Positions 39,101 to 49,862 of a DNA stretch of 64,000 nt are shown in pieces. Made by a program: the position numbers and the translations under genes. This DNA comes from Lycocorax pyrrhopterus obiensis. Taxonomy: Eukaryota; Chordata; Aves; Passeriformes; Paradisaeidae. The stretch's first letter is position 1, and each line of letters starts with the position of its first letter. The stretch spans positions 3,279,136 through 3,343,135 of the forward strand of contig JACSVZ010000024.1 in assembly GCA_014706295.1 (NCBI GenBank), written 5' to 3'. A model generated the notes under the pieces. It was not told the origin of the DNA. It was given only the letters and a program-made list of their open reading frames with translations, and searched no databases.

Positions 39101-42100
39101 AAGGGCCACTACTGTCCAAGAACTTACTTTTCCTTGCATTTTCCCATTAGATTTTGATGAGGTTGGTCCTGCTGCCCTGCCTGTCCTGGCTCTTCTCAGT
39201 GAAGAGTCAATGAGGGCAGCTGCTCTCTGGCTTCTTTCTCATGAGGAGGCTGGGACAGTCTCTGCTGTTTGGCTGAGATTGCCCAAAAACATGCTTAGCT
39301 CTTGACTGCTCCCTGCCTCCCGCTGCTGTCCTGGCTCAGGAGGCACTTGGCTTGTCTACTGCTTGGCTGGCTCAGGGCAGCCAGCATCAGTGTTATCTGC
39401 TGAGACTTCTTTTAAATTCCCATTCATAACTGTGGTCCAAAAGCATCTTATTTCACTAAAAGAGGGCTGGAGGGATGTTGGGCTTCAGCACAATCCCCCA
39501 CGCTGGCTGGAAGTGCGAGGCTGAGCTGGCTGGCTCAGAACAGCTCCCACAGATTGTGTTTAACAGGGCTTTAAATTGCCTTCATTTGCTACACAGAAGA
39601 CATTTCAGAATGAATTGAAGCCAATAAAAATTTCATAGAGAATGTAGCCATCTAATACCCCTGTTTGCAAAAGCAGGAGGAAAAGGTATTAATGTGATGA
39701 AAGAAAACTATTTGTAAGCCATAAATTTTGATATGTTCCTCTGATAAACAGGAATCTTCCTCAGCTCTGATTAACAAAACCAGGAGCTGGTGCAGCAGTG
39801 CTGGGTTGCTCTGTCTGTGCCTGCAGCACTGCCCAGCATGTTGGGCTGATCCCACCAGCTTGGGCTCTTAAAGCTGAACCAGAACATGAATTGTTGTGAG
39901 GGTGGTGAAAAGCAGCTGGGTGGCTACTCCCACAGCCCTTCTGGAGGACACAGGCTGGCCATGGGAGCAGTGACCAAGGCAGCTCCTCTCCTTGAACCTG
40001 CCCCAGAGCACGTTGATGACGGGCTCTGCTTCCTTCCCGGCAGTGACAGTGGCCTCCAGTGAGCAGAACCCTGTCCTCATCATTGCAGTGGTGGCCATTG
40101 CGGGGCTGACAGTGCTGGTGTCCATGGTGATTGGCGTGATGGTCTGGAGGAGGTGAGCAGGGCCAGGCACGGTCCAGGAGGGTTTGAGCTGGGGTAAGGG
40201 GCTGCTGCCCGGGTGCTGGTGTGCATCTTCATTCTCTTTGCAGGCAGTGTGGGTACAGCAAAGCCAGCCAGGATGGAGACGAGGAACTGTACTTCCACTG
40301 TAAGTGGCCCAGCCATCGTGGCCGGTGCGACTGTGGGGATCCCTGTATTTATCATTGTTAATAACCCACCAAAGCAGCCCTGAGTCCTCACTTTTGAAGT
40401 GTTGTCATCCTGTGTTATCCCAGAGCAGGGGCCGGCACAACAAGGCTCTGTGAGGACTGTGGGCTTGACAGCTTCATGTGCCAATGTCTGTCCTTCCTGC
40501 GTGTGGGTCACCGCGTGCCAAAGGAAATGGGGATGCTTGCAGCTTTCCATGGGGTGTATAAATTATTCCATCAGCTTCTCATGAACATGAGCAAAGAGCT
40601 TTGTTTTCTGGGGCTACTCTGGATTATTGAGCAGCAATAATTTTACAGACAACAGTTGTCAGAGGGAATTCAGATGTCGGGATTGATGAGTTTATTTGAT
40701 TGCTGGCATATGCCCATGGAGTGTACACATGCTCTTCTGTTCCCCAAAGCACCTCGGAAGTAGAAGGGCCTGCCTTGACCATTTCACCTGGCTTTGGAGG
40801 GTGAAGGAGTGAAGGGGCTGCTCTCCTCTACCCAGGGGTTGTGGTAGTGGAGCAGAGCAGTTGGATTCACTTAATCATAAAAAAAAAATTTTTAGAAACC
40901 TTAGAACTGAGTCTTTTGCTTTGCTTATAGGAAGGTGGCACGTTGGTCCTGCCCACAGACCAGGAGACGAATAAGCTGGAATAGTGTTTCCCAGGATGGG
41001 TGGGTGGAAGCTCTGCTGAGCCCCTCTCATCTGCCCTTTTTGCCTTTCCTGCAGTTAAAATACCAACCAGGAGAACATACATCGACCCCGACACCTGCGA
41101 AGACCCCATGCAGGCTGTGCACCTCTTTGCCAAGGAGCTGGATAATGCCAGCATCAAAATAGAGAGGATTATCAGGACAGGCGAGTTCCACAGGGTGGTG
41201 GCCGTGCCGTGGGCTGTGCTGGTGCACTCCCCTTTTGCTCCCAGCACACTGGGCCATGGCAGTGCCATGACATTGCTCCAGTCTTGGGGGTACCTGCCTG
41301 CAGCGGAGGATGGGAGGGGGCTGGTGAGGATTTTGTCCAGAAGCTTTGTTCCACATTCCTGGTGTTTTCCGGAGGCGCCGAACACAGCCAAGCAAACGCC
41401 ACACGGACCAGAAAGCATCAGCAATTACCTGCATCTGGGCAGTTTGACAGCAGCATGAAAACTATTTATAAATACGTGAACCTAATGATTTATCGATTTT
41501 CATCAACTTCACTGCCTAAAACTTAAAAGCAAATTAAAATCCCCTGACTGGACCCTAGAGCCTTAATGGCTACTGTGTGCTAGAACGTGGGAAACATGAT
41601 CATTCTTTGTCATTTCTTTTCCTAAAGATAAATTCGGCTGTAACAGCAGCAGAGGTGGAGGAAGGGAGGAGGGAAGGGCTTTGCCTGCAGCTGAAGGACA
41701 GTGTTGAAGGGGAGAGGACACTGAGGAGGGGACAAGGTTGCCTCTGAACTGCAGCGTGGAGCAGCTCAGAAGAGCCCCATGTACCTTTCATGAGCAAACT
41801 GGTGTTTGAAAAATCAAGATGGAAATTAGTAAGGAAGAAATTTAAATCTAAGGAATTTGGGAGTGTGTTTGTCTCACTGCTGACATAACAAGAACCTGAT
41901 TTTCAAATCAATAAAGCTGTTCATAGCTACACACTTTTTGCTGTAAAGCCAATATTGGTTTTTTATGTTGGGAATTCCGTAGCTCCTGTTGTGGAGTGCA
42001 TGGCTGTGCAGTAGGATGTTCTTCCTGAAGGACTGCAGGAACCCTCCAGCCCTGCTGTGTCCAGCTCTGTGGGAAGTAGACCCTGCACTGCCGAGCCAGG

Positions 42101-45100
42101 AGGCAGAACTAGGCAGGCCCAGAGCATGAGCTCGGTGACAGGGGGTTACTCCTCCTCTCATGGGATAAAACACGATATGCACTGAAGCAGAGGGTGGAGA
42201 GAACAGCTGAGAGGCTCTAGAGGTGGCCGAGGGTCAGTGGCCATGCAGAGGAATGGCATGATCCAGGTCAGGTGCTCAGGGTGGCCTGGTGTGAGTGGCA
42301 GCTGTCCTGCCATGGATCTGTTTAACCCATTTCTCTGCTGCTCAGGAGAGTTTGGGGAGATCTGCCGGGGGTGCCTGAAGCTGCCCAGCAAGCGTGAGCT
42401 GCCGGTGGCCATCCAGACGCTGCGGGCAGGCTGCTCGGAGAAGCAGCAGCGCTGCTTTCTGGCTGAGGCCTGCACCATGGGCCAGTTTGACCACTCCAAT
42501 GTCATCCGCCTGGAGGGAGTCATCACCAGAGGTATGTGGGTCCCGGGAGGCTCCTGTGCAGGAATGGGCTTAAACTGCTGCATTGGAGAGGTGACCTGGT
42601 GCTAGAGGTGCAGTTGGCTACCTGGAGACCAGCTGTTCCCACATGTATCAGCTGGGTTTGCATTCTGGTGATTAGTAAAAAGCTTCCAGCTAGATTAATA
42701 CATGCAGGTAGTGGGACTGGCTTAGCAGCCACACTGCGCTCTTAATAGAAGTAAATTGAAGTGAGATTCCGTCAGTAAAACAGATGAGACTGACTGCTCC
42801 AGCTCTCTCCCATGAGCGTGTGTGTGGAACGAGGCTATGGAAGCGATAGTTAAATGGATATTCATGTAAATCCAAAGAAACCAGAGCACATGAGCTGATT
42901 CTAACTAGGCTTTTTATTAGGAAAGGAAGTATTTTGGCTGAGCTGGTTGCTTTTGCTTTCACTGGGCTGTGCTGTCCTTTGTGATGTGCTTCAGAGTCCT
43001 GATGAAAGGAACTTCTGATACTGGAATCCATTCCTAGCTGGGAATGACAGGGAAGCCTTGGACCCAGTGCTCAGCCCTGGCTGAGATAATGTCCTTATCT
43101 CCCCCAAAAGCCAGGCAGTGCAGGGGCTGGCACCTGGATTTCTAACCCCTGTGGTGTCTGAACTGCCTGAGTGATGGCAGCACTCACACGGTGTTGCTGG
43201 TCTGTCTGCGCAGGGAGCACCATGATGATAGTGATGGAGTACATGGGGAATGGCCTGCTGGACTCCTTTCTCAGAGTGAGTACTGGGGTGTCTGCCCAGC
43301 TTGGGCTCTCCTGGCCATGTTCCCATTGCTGACCTTTGGCTTTTCCTCCTCTGCTTTCACAGAAACATGAGGGGCAGTTCACAGGCACCCAGCTCATCTG
43401 CATGCTGCAGGGCATAGCCTCTGGCATGGCGTACTTGGCAGAGATGGGCTACGTACATAAAAGCCTTGCTGCCCACAAGGTCCTCGTAAGCACCAGCCTG
43501 GCATGCAAGATCACTGGGTTCAGACGTCCAAAGGAAGACAAGATGGAAACCATCTTCTCCACCACGGTGAGCTGCATTTCCACATTCTGTTGTCAACACT
43601 TTTTCTAGGCTCCCATTTCCTTCTTCAAGTATGAACAGGGACTCTGCACCTTGGACTTCTTTCTCAGGTAGAAATCCAATATGTTTGGCCAGGGAACTGC
43701 ACAGCAGTGGCCTGGCACCATGCCTGCTCCAGCTGCAACCCTGCTGCACAAATCAGGGCAGAGGGACTTGTGTTTGTACAGCTGTGAGGTGGTTTTCATT
43801 AAATATTAACGTACAAAATGCCATCAGCTCTTCCTGGGGACATTCTCCGCTCCCATTAATATTTCAGGACTCACACTCCCATGTAGCATACAGTTGCAGT
43901 GACATTTTAAACAAATTGAGGAAAAAGTTTTCTCTTAGTACTAAATGTGCTCATGGCACATGGGTTTGCTTGGTGTCCACCCTCTGAGGCCAGGCAGAGC
44001 ACAATGAATGGTGAATGGCTGCCCGGGAATTGCCAGCATTGGCCATATCCTGCTGGGCAAGTACATCATTCCTGCCCTTCTGCCTGTCCAGGGTGGGAAG
44101 AGCCTGGTGCTGTGGTCAGCCCCCGAGGCCATCCAGTATCACCACTTCAGTCCTGCCAGTGACGTGTGGAGCTTCGGAATCGTCATGTGGGAAGTCATGT
44201 CCTATGGCGAGAGACCCTACTGGGACATGTCCCACCAGGATGTGAGTCCCCTGCAGTTGCACGGTGGATGATGGTGCAGCCATTGCTGATGGAGTGTGGT
44301 GGCTCCGTGATGCGTGGAGGAGCTGCCACTACTCCTGGGTGGGATGTGAGGGGGGAGGCTTGCCCCAGGGGTTTGCCCCAGGGTTTGCCTTCAATTTGCA
44401 TCGCAGCACCTGACCCCAGCCCCTCACGTCCTGCAGGTGATGAAGGCTGTGGAGGATGGGTTCCGCCTGCCTGCCCCGGCGAACTGCCAGCCACTCCTCC
44501 ACCAGCTGATGCTCAACTGCTGGCAGAAGGACCGCAGCCAGCGGCCCAAGTTCTCGCAAATCCACAATGTCCTGAGCAAGTTGGTGCAGAGCCTGGAGCC
44601 CCTGAAGTGCCCCAGCTCCACATGTCCCAGCTCCATGTGCCCCAGGTGACCACCCTCTTGCCACACCTGCCCGTCCCCCCTCTGCCATGCCGTGCCCCAC
44701 TCCCTCTTCACCACCCTCTCCCTTGGCAGGTCCCATGGCATGTCCATCCCCCTCTCTGAGAGAACCTTCTCGGCCTTCCCATCTTTTAGCTCCGTGGGTG
44801 AGTGGCTGGAAGCTATAGAAATGGGCAGGTACAAGGACAACTTCACTGCTGCGGGCTACTGCTACCTGGAGTCGGTGGCCAGGATGACGGCCCAGTAAGT
44901 GACCTGTTCTCCTGGCTGTAACCTTGTGTCGTGGGTGCAGTGAGAGCAATGTTCCCTGCCCCTGCCAGAGAGCAGAGCCAAATCCAGTGTGATTTACTGA
45001 TAAGCTGTTGTGCTGCAGCACAGGGCGGCGGGGTCAGAGCTGTCCCATGCGTGGTGTGCTACAGGCTCCTGTTAGCCCGCAATGCCTGGTCAGCGTCAGT

Positions 45101-45359
45101 ATTGCTTCGGCTGGGACAAAAGGTTGGGGATTTCTTACTTGTGCACGTCTGGAACATGCGCTGTCTGGCCTGGAAGCAGTCAGTGTTGGGGCATGTGGTG
45201 GTCAGAGCTGGTTTGTCCTGGCTGATGTGGGGCTCATTTTGCAGAGACATCCTCAGCCTGGGGATCACGCTGGCAGAACACCAGAAGACCATCCTGAGCG
45301 GGATCCAGACCCTCCGGGCCCAGGTCATCCAGATGCATGGCCGAGGCGTGCAGGTGTGA
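21183..45359 (+). CDS. EPHA10: EPHA10, ephrin type-A receptor 10 (pseudokinase), complete
   Basis: Single-pass Eph-family receptor that binds ephrins at the cell surface. Coding exons: 21183-21285, 22377-22441, 23726-24395, 31376-31531, 32277-32618, 37122-37246, 38805-38967, 40044-40152, 40244-40299, 41055-41180, 42346-42531, 43214-43275, 43363-43566, 44092-44241, 44437-44645, 44730-44894, 45245-45359. They sum to 3006 nt (1001 aa plus TGA), with every phase matching. Human EPHA10 is about 1008 aa. Domains: signal peptide 1-31; ephrin-binding domain about 35-210 (contains [18 protein letters not shown] and TYQVCNV); Cys-rich/EGF-like to about 331; FN3 about 333-440, with N-glycosylation sequons at N413 and N439; FN3 about 447-538; membrane helix about 552-575; kinase fold about 633-890; SAM about 928-992; C-terminus GVQV, a possible PDZ ligand. 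The start has a good context (GCCATGG) and begins the signal peptide. EPHA10 is preferred over other EphA genes because of the lost catalytic residues, the juxtamembrane DPDTC, the C-terminal GVQV and the CDCA8 neighbour. Confidence 0.96.
21219..21263 (+). repeat. EPHA10: 12-bp tandem repeat coding the signal-peptide core
   Basis: About 3.75 copies of a CCGGTGCTGCTG unit within exon 1. They encode a Pro-Val-Leu-Leu repeat that forms the hydrophobic core of the EPHA10 signal peptide. The unit is a multiple of three, so copy-number change would lengthen or shorten the core without shifting the frame. Confidence 0.9.
24396..31375 (+). other. EPHA10 intron 3, the largest intron, no internal gene seen
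   Basis: A 6980-bp intron with a GTAAAA donor and a polypyrimidine/CAG acceptor. The reading frame of exon 3 stays open for about 97 codons into the intron, to a stop at 24686-24688 (see findings). The rest holds a G-rich segment at about 25.92-26.03 kb and scattered AT-rich stretches. I recognise no exon, RNA gene or complete mobile element in it. Confidence 0.7.
32619..37121 (+). other. EPHA10 intron 5, no internal gene seen
   Basis: A 4503-bp phase-1 intron separating the first FN3 domain exon from the first half of the second FN3 domain. Open frames in it are short and carry no recognisable domain. One AT-rich patch near 34990-35060 might be regulatory, but nothing in the sequence proves it. 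Confidence 0.65.
38163..38412. repeat. 30-bp minisatellite in EPHA10 intron 6
   Basis: About 8 imperfect copies of a 30-bp GC-rich unit (core TGCCCGTGCCGGACTGTGGG) lie between EPHA10 exons 6 and 7. Copies differ by one to several substitutions with almost no length change. Because 30 is divisible by three and the unit lacks stops, open frames of 60-180 codons run through it on both strands. They have no flanking coding signal and are artefacts of the periodicity. Confidence 0.92.
41055..44645 (+). other. EPHA10: EPHA10 juxtamembrane and pseudokinase-encoding exons 10-15
   Basis: Residue numbers follow the assembled 1001-aa protein. The juxtamembrane motif keeps one tyrosine (Y605 in [13 protein letters not shown]), but the second Eph juxtamembrane tyrosine position is C611. 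The glycine loop reads IRTGEFGEI, with R637 where active EphA kinases have the first glycine. The VAIK lysine is Q662 (VAIQ). HRD is H753-K754-S755, and the catalytic-loop asparagine is K760 (HKSLAAHK). DFG is G773-F774-R775. The activation-loop tyrosine is F786 (IFSTTGGK). Structural motifs are kept: the APE of the P+1 loop (SAPEA), [12 protein letters not shown] and the ERPYWDM segment. The frame is intact throughout, so this is a maintained pseudokinase and not a decaying gene. Loss of phosphotransfer is inferred from the residues. EPHA10 is known as kinase-dead in mammals. Confidence 0.95.
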
Positions 45360-47930
45360 AGCCATGTCCTGCAAAGGTGCAGAGCACAGGCCCAGCACTC
45401 CCGGCGAGGAGCGGCCCGCTGGCCCCAACCAGCCCCACCTCTGAAGCCTGGTGGTCTCAGGTGGGCTGTGGGAATTGCTAGGTGCTGCCAAACATGTGGC
45501 AAGAAAGCAGGGCTTCTGTCCCCTGTGCCAGGGCAGCCTAGGATTCCTGGGATGGTGTGGCGTGCCTGGGTGGACATGGCTCTCCCCAGCACTGTTTTGT
45601 AAGATGAGTCAAACTGTATCGATGCCATTTCATGTGGTAGTTGAGTTCACAGGGTGGGATGGACCTTTTTGCACTGTCTTAATCCAGAGCCAACATTTCT
45701 GTATCTAGCATCCTGCTGGTGAATCCATGGGTACTTTTATGCAACCTGACAGATCACAGCAACCCCACAAGGAGTTTTTACTGCTTTTATATTTAGAGAG
45801 CAGCTCTCACCCAATGCCCAACTCCTGGAAGGTGACTTTCCCCATCTGTGCTGAAGGAAACTCTTTCCCAGTCGCATCCCTTCTGCTCCGTGAATTACTT
45901 CGCCAAGTGTTGACGCTTCAGTTGGTGAACAAAACTAAATATTCTCCAGTAAAGTGCAGAGGAAATGGTGCTGCATCCATGCAATCCAGGGCACACCTGC
46001 ACTTTGTTTTGTGAGCATGGTGCTGCCTGCCTGGCATGCCGGCAGCTCCCATAGCTGCAGCCTGATCCCTGAGAAGACATAAGTAGCATCTTAATAATAT
46101 AACTTTCCTTGAAGTTAGTTAATTAAGTGGGTCTTTGCAGCTCTATATGGAGTTTTGTAAGGCTTTTATTATGATCTGTAAGTATCTCAAGTGAATTATT
46201 AATGCTGAAAGGCAAAGATGTACATAGGGGATGAAGGCTGTGGGAGATGCTCAGAGTCTGGTTGGAACTCTGCTCCAGTCAGACCCTCCTGTTAGCCTGC
46301 TCCAAGAGGATGAGGATCTGAATGAGGATTGAGTGAAGGGTCCCTTGGGGCTGGCATGGTGACCACTCTGCCCAGGTGAGTGCTGCATATGCTCTGGGGA
46401 GTTTGTTGCTCTCTGGGGAAAATGAGATCTCTCCTTCCTGCCCCCTCTGCAGTTCAAACTGTGCTCCCTCCCCAATGTCTCTTGGTTAGTGTTTTTAGCA
46501 GAAATAATTTCTCTAAGTTTGGCCCATGTCCAGTCAGGTTGGTCACTTGCCATCCCGCTGTTTCCCACCCTGAAGAGGAATAGCAATGAACTGAGCCCTG
46601 CATTTAGTGAAATGCCCAATCCCAAGGATCAAGTGCAATTTGTGTATTCTTTGTGTTTACATTTTATCTCTAGAGAAAGTATATTACAGGTCTCTAGGCA
46701 GGGGGTTGAACTAGCTTGATTCTGGATCTTCTCTCCCCTCTCCCTCGTACTGTCTGTTGGGATGCAGGAGCCATCCTGGGAAGTTGCTACTGGAGGAGCT
46801 GGCTCCAGGCTGGTTCATCTGCTCTCAAGGAGGTCTGGAGACATCTAGGGCTTGATGATGAGATGACAATGTGCCTCAGTTTGGAAAACAGACCTGGCCA
46901 TGAGAAGGCAGCTACATGTTCCCTCGAGTCCCCCAGAACAGAGCCTGTCTCCAGAATAAGGAATTTGACAAGGGGCTGGCTCTGGGTGCCACTTGTGGCC
47001 ACTGGAATCTGCTCCTCTGTCCCTCTGGATGTTGCCCACCTGAAAAGGGATAAACCTCAGCACAGTTATCTATGGTCGTGGCTGTTTCCCTGGGCTGCAG
47101 TGGCCGGTGGCTGGCCAGGGGCTGTGGCTCCTGTGGGAAGTAGCTGTGGCTGTGTGGAGGGGTCCCACAGGAGCTGAGCTCTGGGATGGTCTCTAACTCA
47201 GCAGAAACAGGAGTCATCAGCTTTCCTGGTCTCTCCTTCAAGAAAGGAAAGGAAAGCCCCCCATGGAAGCAGTCTTCTAGCCCAGCTTTTTGCAACAATA
47301 AACACTTTTAATTGAGCTCATCTCCAACATGAGATAACAAACTTCATAGATTAAGTTATAGATGGTTGTTATGATATTAAAATTAACTTGCATCCTCTCA
47401 GCTTCTCTCCTTGGGGAAGTGGTATAATTAAATAAATCAGCAATGCCATTTTGGATCTGCAAGGGAAATGCCTCCAAATGACCCTGGTCTCTTCCCATCC
47501 AGCCTCTGGAATGTCATGAGGCTCTTGCCTCCTCCACGGGCTGGAAGAGCCCTGGTCCTGTTGGAGCAGCATCTGCAACACTCCCCTCACAAGAAACCAA
47601 GTGGGAATCAAGTTGGTTCATCTCCAGATGCTTTTATATTCATTAGCCACATGTTAAGTACTGTAAATACACACTTGAGGAGTCAATATATATTTTTATA
47701 AGCTGACAAATGTAATATAATATTATAAGGGACTCTGTGTGCATCTCATGTTTTAACTATAGTCAGACATCTCCAGGGAATCAGTTGGTTTGGAATATTT
47801 AATAATAATTATAATAATAATAGTTACTATAAATGCTAATAAAAATCTATTAACATTTTTGTTAATTTTGTATTTATTGAACCACAGTTGAAGCTGGCAA
47901 TAAAGAGATATGTAAATATCTGAGTAAAAC
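45360..47930 (+). other. EPHA10: Probable EPHA10 3'UTR with candidate poly(A) signals
   Basis: No splice-consistent coding sequence follows the EPHA10 stop. AATAAA hexamers on the + strand lie at 47297-47302, 47431-47436, 47838-47843 and 47899-47904. The last is followed within about 50-90 nt by a GT-rich stretch (about 47950-47990) that could be the downstream element. The sequence from about 47640 to 47880 is very AT-rich with ATA-type runs, typical of a 3'UTR end. Which signal is used is inference. Confidence 0.45.
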
Positions 47931-48316
47931 CAACCAGTAATCCTACCCTGGTTTGTCTGTGTGGGTCATTTCAGTGTTCTGGGGGGAAATGCTGCTTTAT
48001 CAAGGGTGCCGTGTGGAGTGTCATGGACAGTTTTAGTTAGCATCAAGGTGTGAAGTGATGCCTTGTTTTGTTAAATAACACCTATGCTAAGGTGGGAGCC
48101 TGTGCTCTGGTTGTAGAGTGGCTGGAGGGCGTAGTTTCTTGCTGCTGACACTTCATAGGAGGGACAAAGCATCTATTTTGCTTTGCTGGTGTACGTTGTG
48201 TGGTCAGAAAGGTGCATGGCCTGGCCTGTGGGCCCAGGTGCTGTTCAGGCAGGTGGGAATCCCTCCCATCACCCCTGGGGCCAGATAACCTCGGACATGC
48301 TCGAAGTGTGGAGCTG

Positions 48317-49178
48317 TGTTGGGGGTTTGAGGAGTTCTCCTGTTCTTCTTTTTCTCTTAAAGAATTTTTCCCATATATGTTTCCAAGGGGACAAATTGCT
48401 GGGTGCTTAAGAAGAACAAAAGGGCCGGCCACAGAGGGCGGGGGTACAACCAGCTACTTGTCTTTTACCTGGGGGGTGGGGGAGCAGGGTTTGCTGGTGC
48501 CCTCAGTGTGAAGAAGGTGTGGGTCAGAGCTGGAAGTTTCTTCTTTTCGGCGGTTTTTTTTTCCTTCCACTTGAGAAACCCGGCTTCCCAAGCCCACCTT
48601 TCCCTGCCCTGCTGCGAGCCGGGCCGCAGCCGCGTTGCTCCTGCTGCCTCTTGGACCCCTTCGCTACCCTATAACCCTGCACACCCTCGCCAGCTGAGAC
48701 CTCCCGGCGCTCCCACTGCAGCCCCGCAGTTTGCTACATCTCGTCTGCCACCCGGGATCTGTGCTCGTCCCTGCTGTTCCAGCCTGCTGCTCCCAAGAGT
48801 CCAGCCGGGCACCGGGATCAGCCGCCCAGAGGGTTTGTGAAGCTTTTCGTCCATCCTTTCCCGGGACCCCGAGCCGCCCCTGCCAGCTGTGACTGGAACT
48901 GCACCGAACGGGGGGAGGGGTGACCTACAGCCGAGAGGGGCTGGCACTGGGTTTGTGGTTGTGTTTGCTGTTACTGCCATAGTTATTGTTGTTTGTTTGC
49001 CTTGTTATATATATATATATATATTAGTAAAGAACTGTTATTCCTACCCCTCATATCTTTGCCTGAAAGCCCCTTAATTTCAAAATTATAATAATTCGGA
49101 GGGAAGGGGGTTGCATTTTTCCATTTCAGGGGAGGCTCCTGCCTTCCTTGACAGACACCTGTCTTTCAAACCAGGACA
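48317..49178 (-). mobile_element. Solo LTR, ERVL-like, inverted relative to the 10-kb copy
   Basis: An 862-bp element on the - strand, starting TGTCCTGGTTTGAAAGACAG at 49178 and ending CCCCCAACA at 48317. It is flanked by a perfect 5-bp duplication AGCTG (48312-48316 and 49179-49183). The 5' part (49178 to about 48840) is clearly related to the start of the LTR at 10011. The 3' half is different, so the two belong to related but distinct subfamilies. It carries a TA dinucleotide run at 49006-49025. No internal retroviral genes are present. Confidence 0.88.
49006..49025. repeat. TA dinucleotide microsatellite
   Basis: Ten TA units within the solo LTR at 48317-49178. The related LTR at 10011 lacks the run, so it expanded after the subfamilies split or after insertion. 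Confidence 0.9.
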
Positions 49179-49810
49179 AGCTGTCAGTGCAGTGGTCAGT
49201 CTGATACAGGTGCTGGTGTGTAAGTGTGGGGATGTTGCTGAGCAGGGGGAAAATGCTGCAGAGTTCCTGCACTCAAAGCATGTAATTAATTGTTTTATTG
49301 AGTAAATGAAAGTAGTATATGGCCAGCACATTAAATGCAAACTCAGCGCAAACAACGATATTTAAAAATGATTTGACGTGACTCTCACTCGTTCCCATCT
49401 CTCCTCTTTTTCCCGGGCTGTTCAGTGCCCAGGAACAGGCACAGGAGCCCTGGCTGGTGTGGTGACAGCAGTGACAGCTGCTGGGAAAGGACTGAATGGG
49501 TGCTTAGAGTGGGTGAAGTCTATTTGCCTTCTGTCAATCAATTAATTCAGGCAGCCTTTGCTTGGAGCCTGGCCGGGGCTGTACTGGTACTATAAAGAAA
49601 TAATTAGAGCTCTGGAGCGGAGTGATGATCAGCGGATTCCCAGTCACAGCCAACCAGAGGCAGATTTTGCCCAGTTATTGGCAGTTGTGCCTCCTTGTAG
49701 GATGCGGACATGGGTTTGTCTCTCTTCTGTGACCTTCCTGGCACCGTCTCTGCTGGAAGCTGTGGGACACCTCCTGTCCTGGCTGCACTGGAGGCTGGCA
49801 CCCCCTGTGC

Positions 49811-49862
49811 CAGCCCTGTACACTCTGCACCAGCCCTGCACACTCTGCACCAGCCCTGCACC
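49811..49862. repeat. 20-bp tandem repeat, about 2.6 copies
   Basis: Unit CAGCCCTGCACACTCTGCAC. The first two full copies differ by one base, and the third breaks off after CAGCCCTGCAC. Confidence 0.85.

Noticed and set aside
44166..44759. Open frame of 197 codons on the + strand
   Set aside because: Out of frame with the EPHA10 kinase exons it overlaps. The correct frame is fixed by splice phase and domain similarity.
48403..48840. Open frame of 145 codons on the + strand
   Set aside because: Antisense to the solo LTR at 48317-49178, with no recognisable domain.
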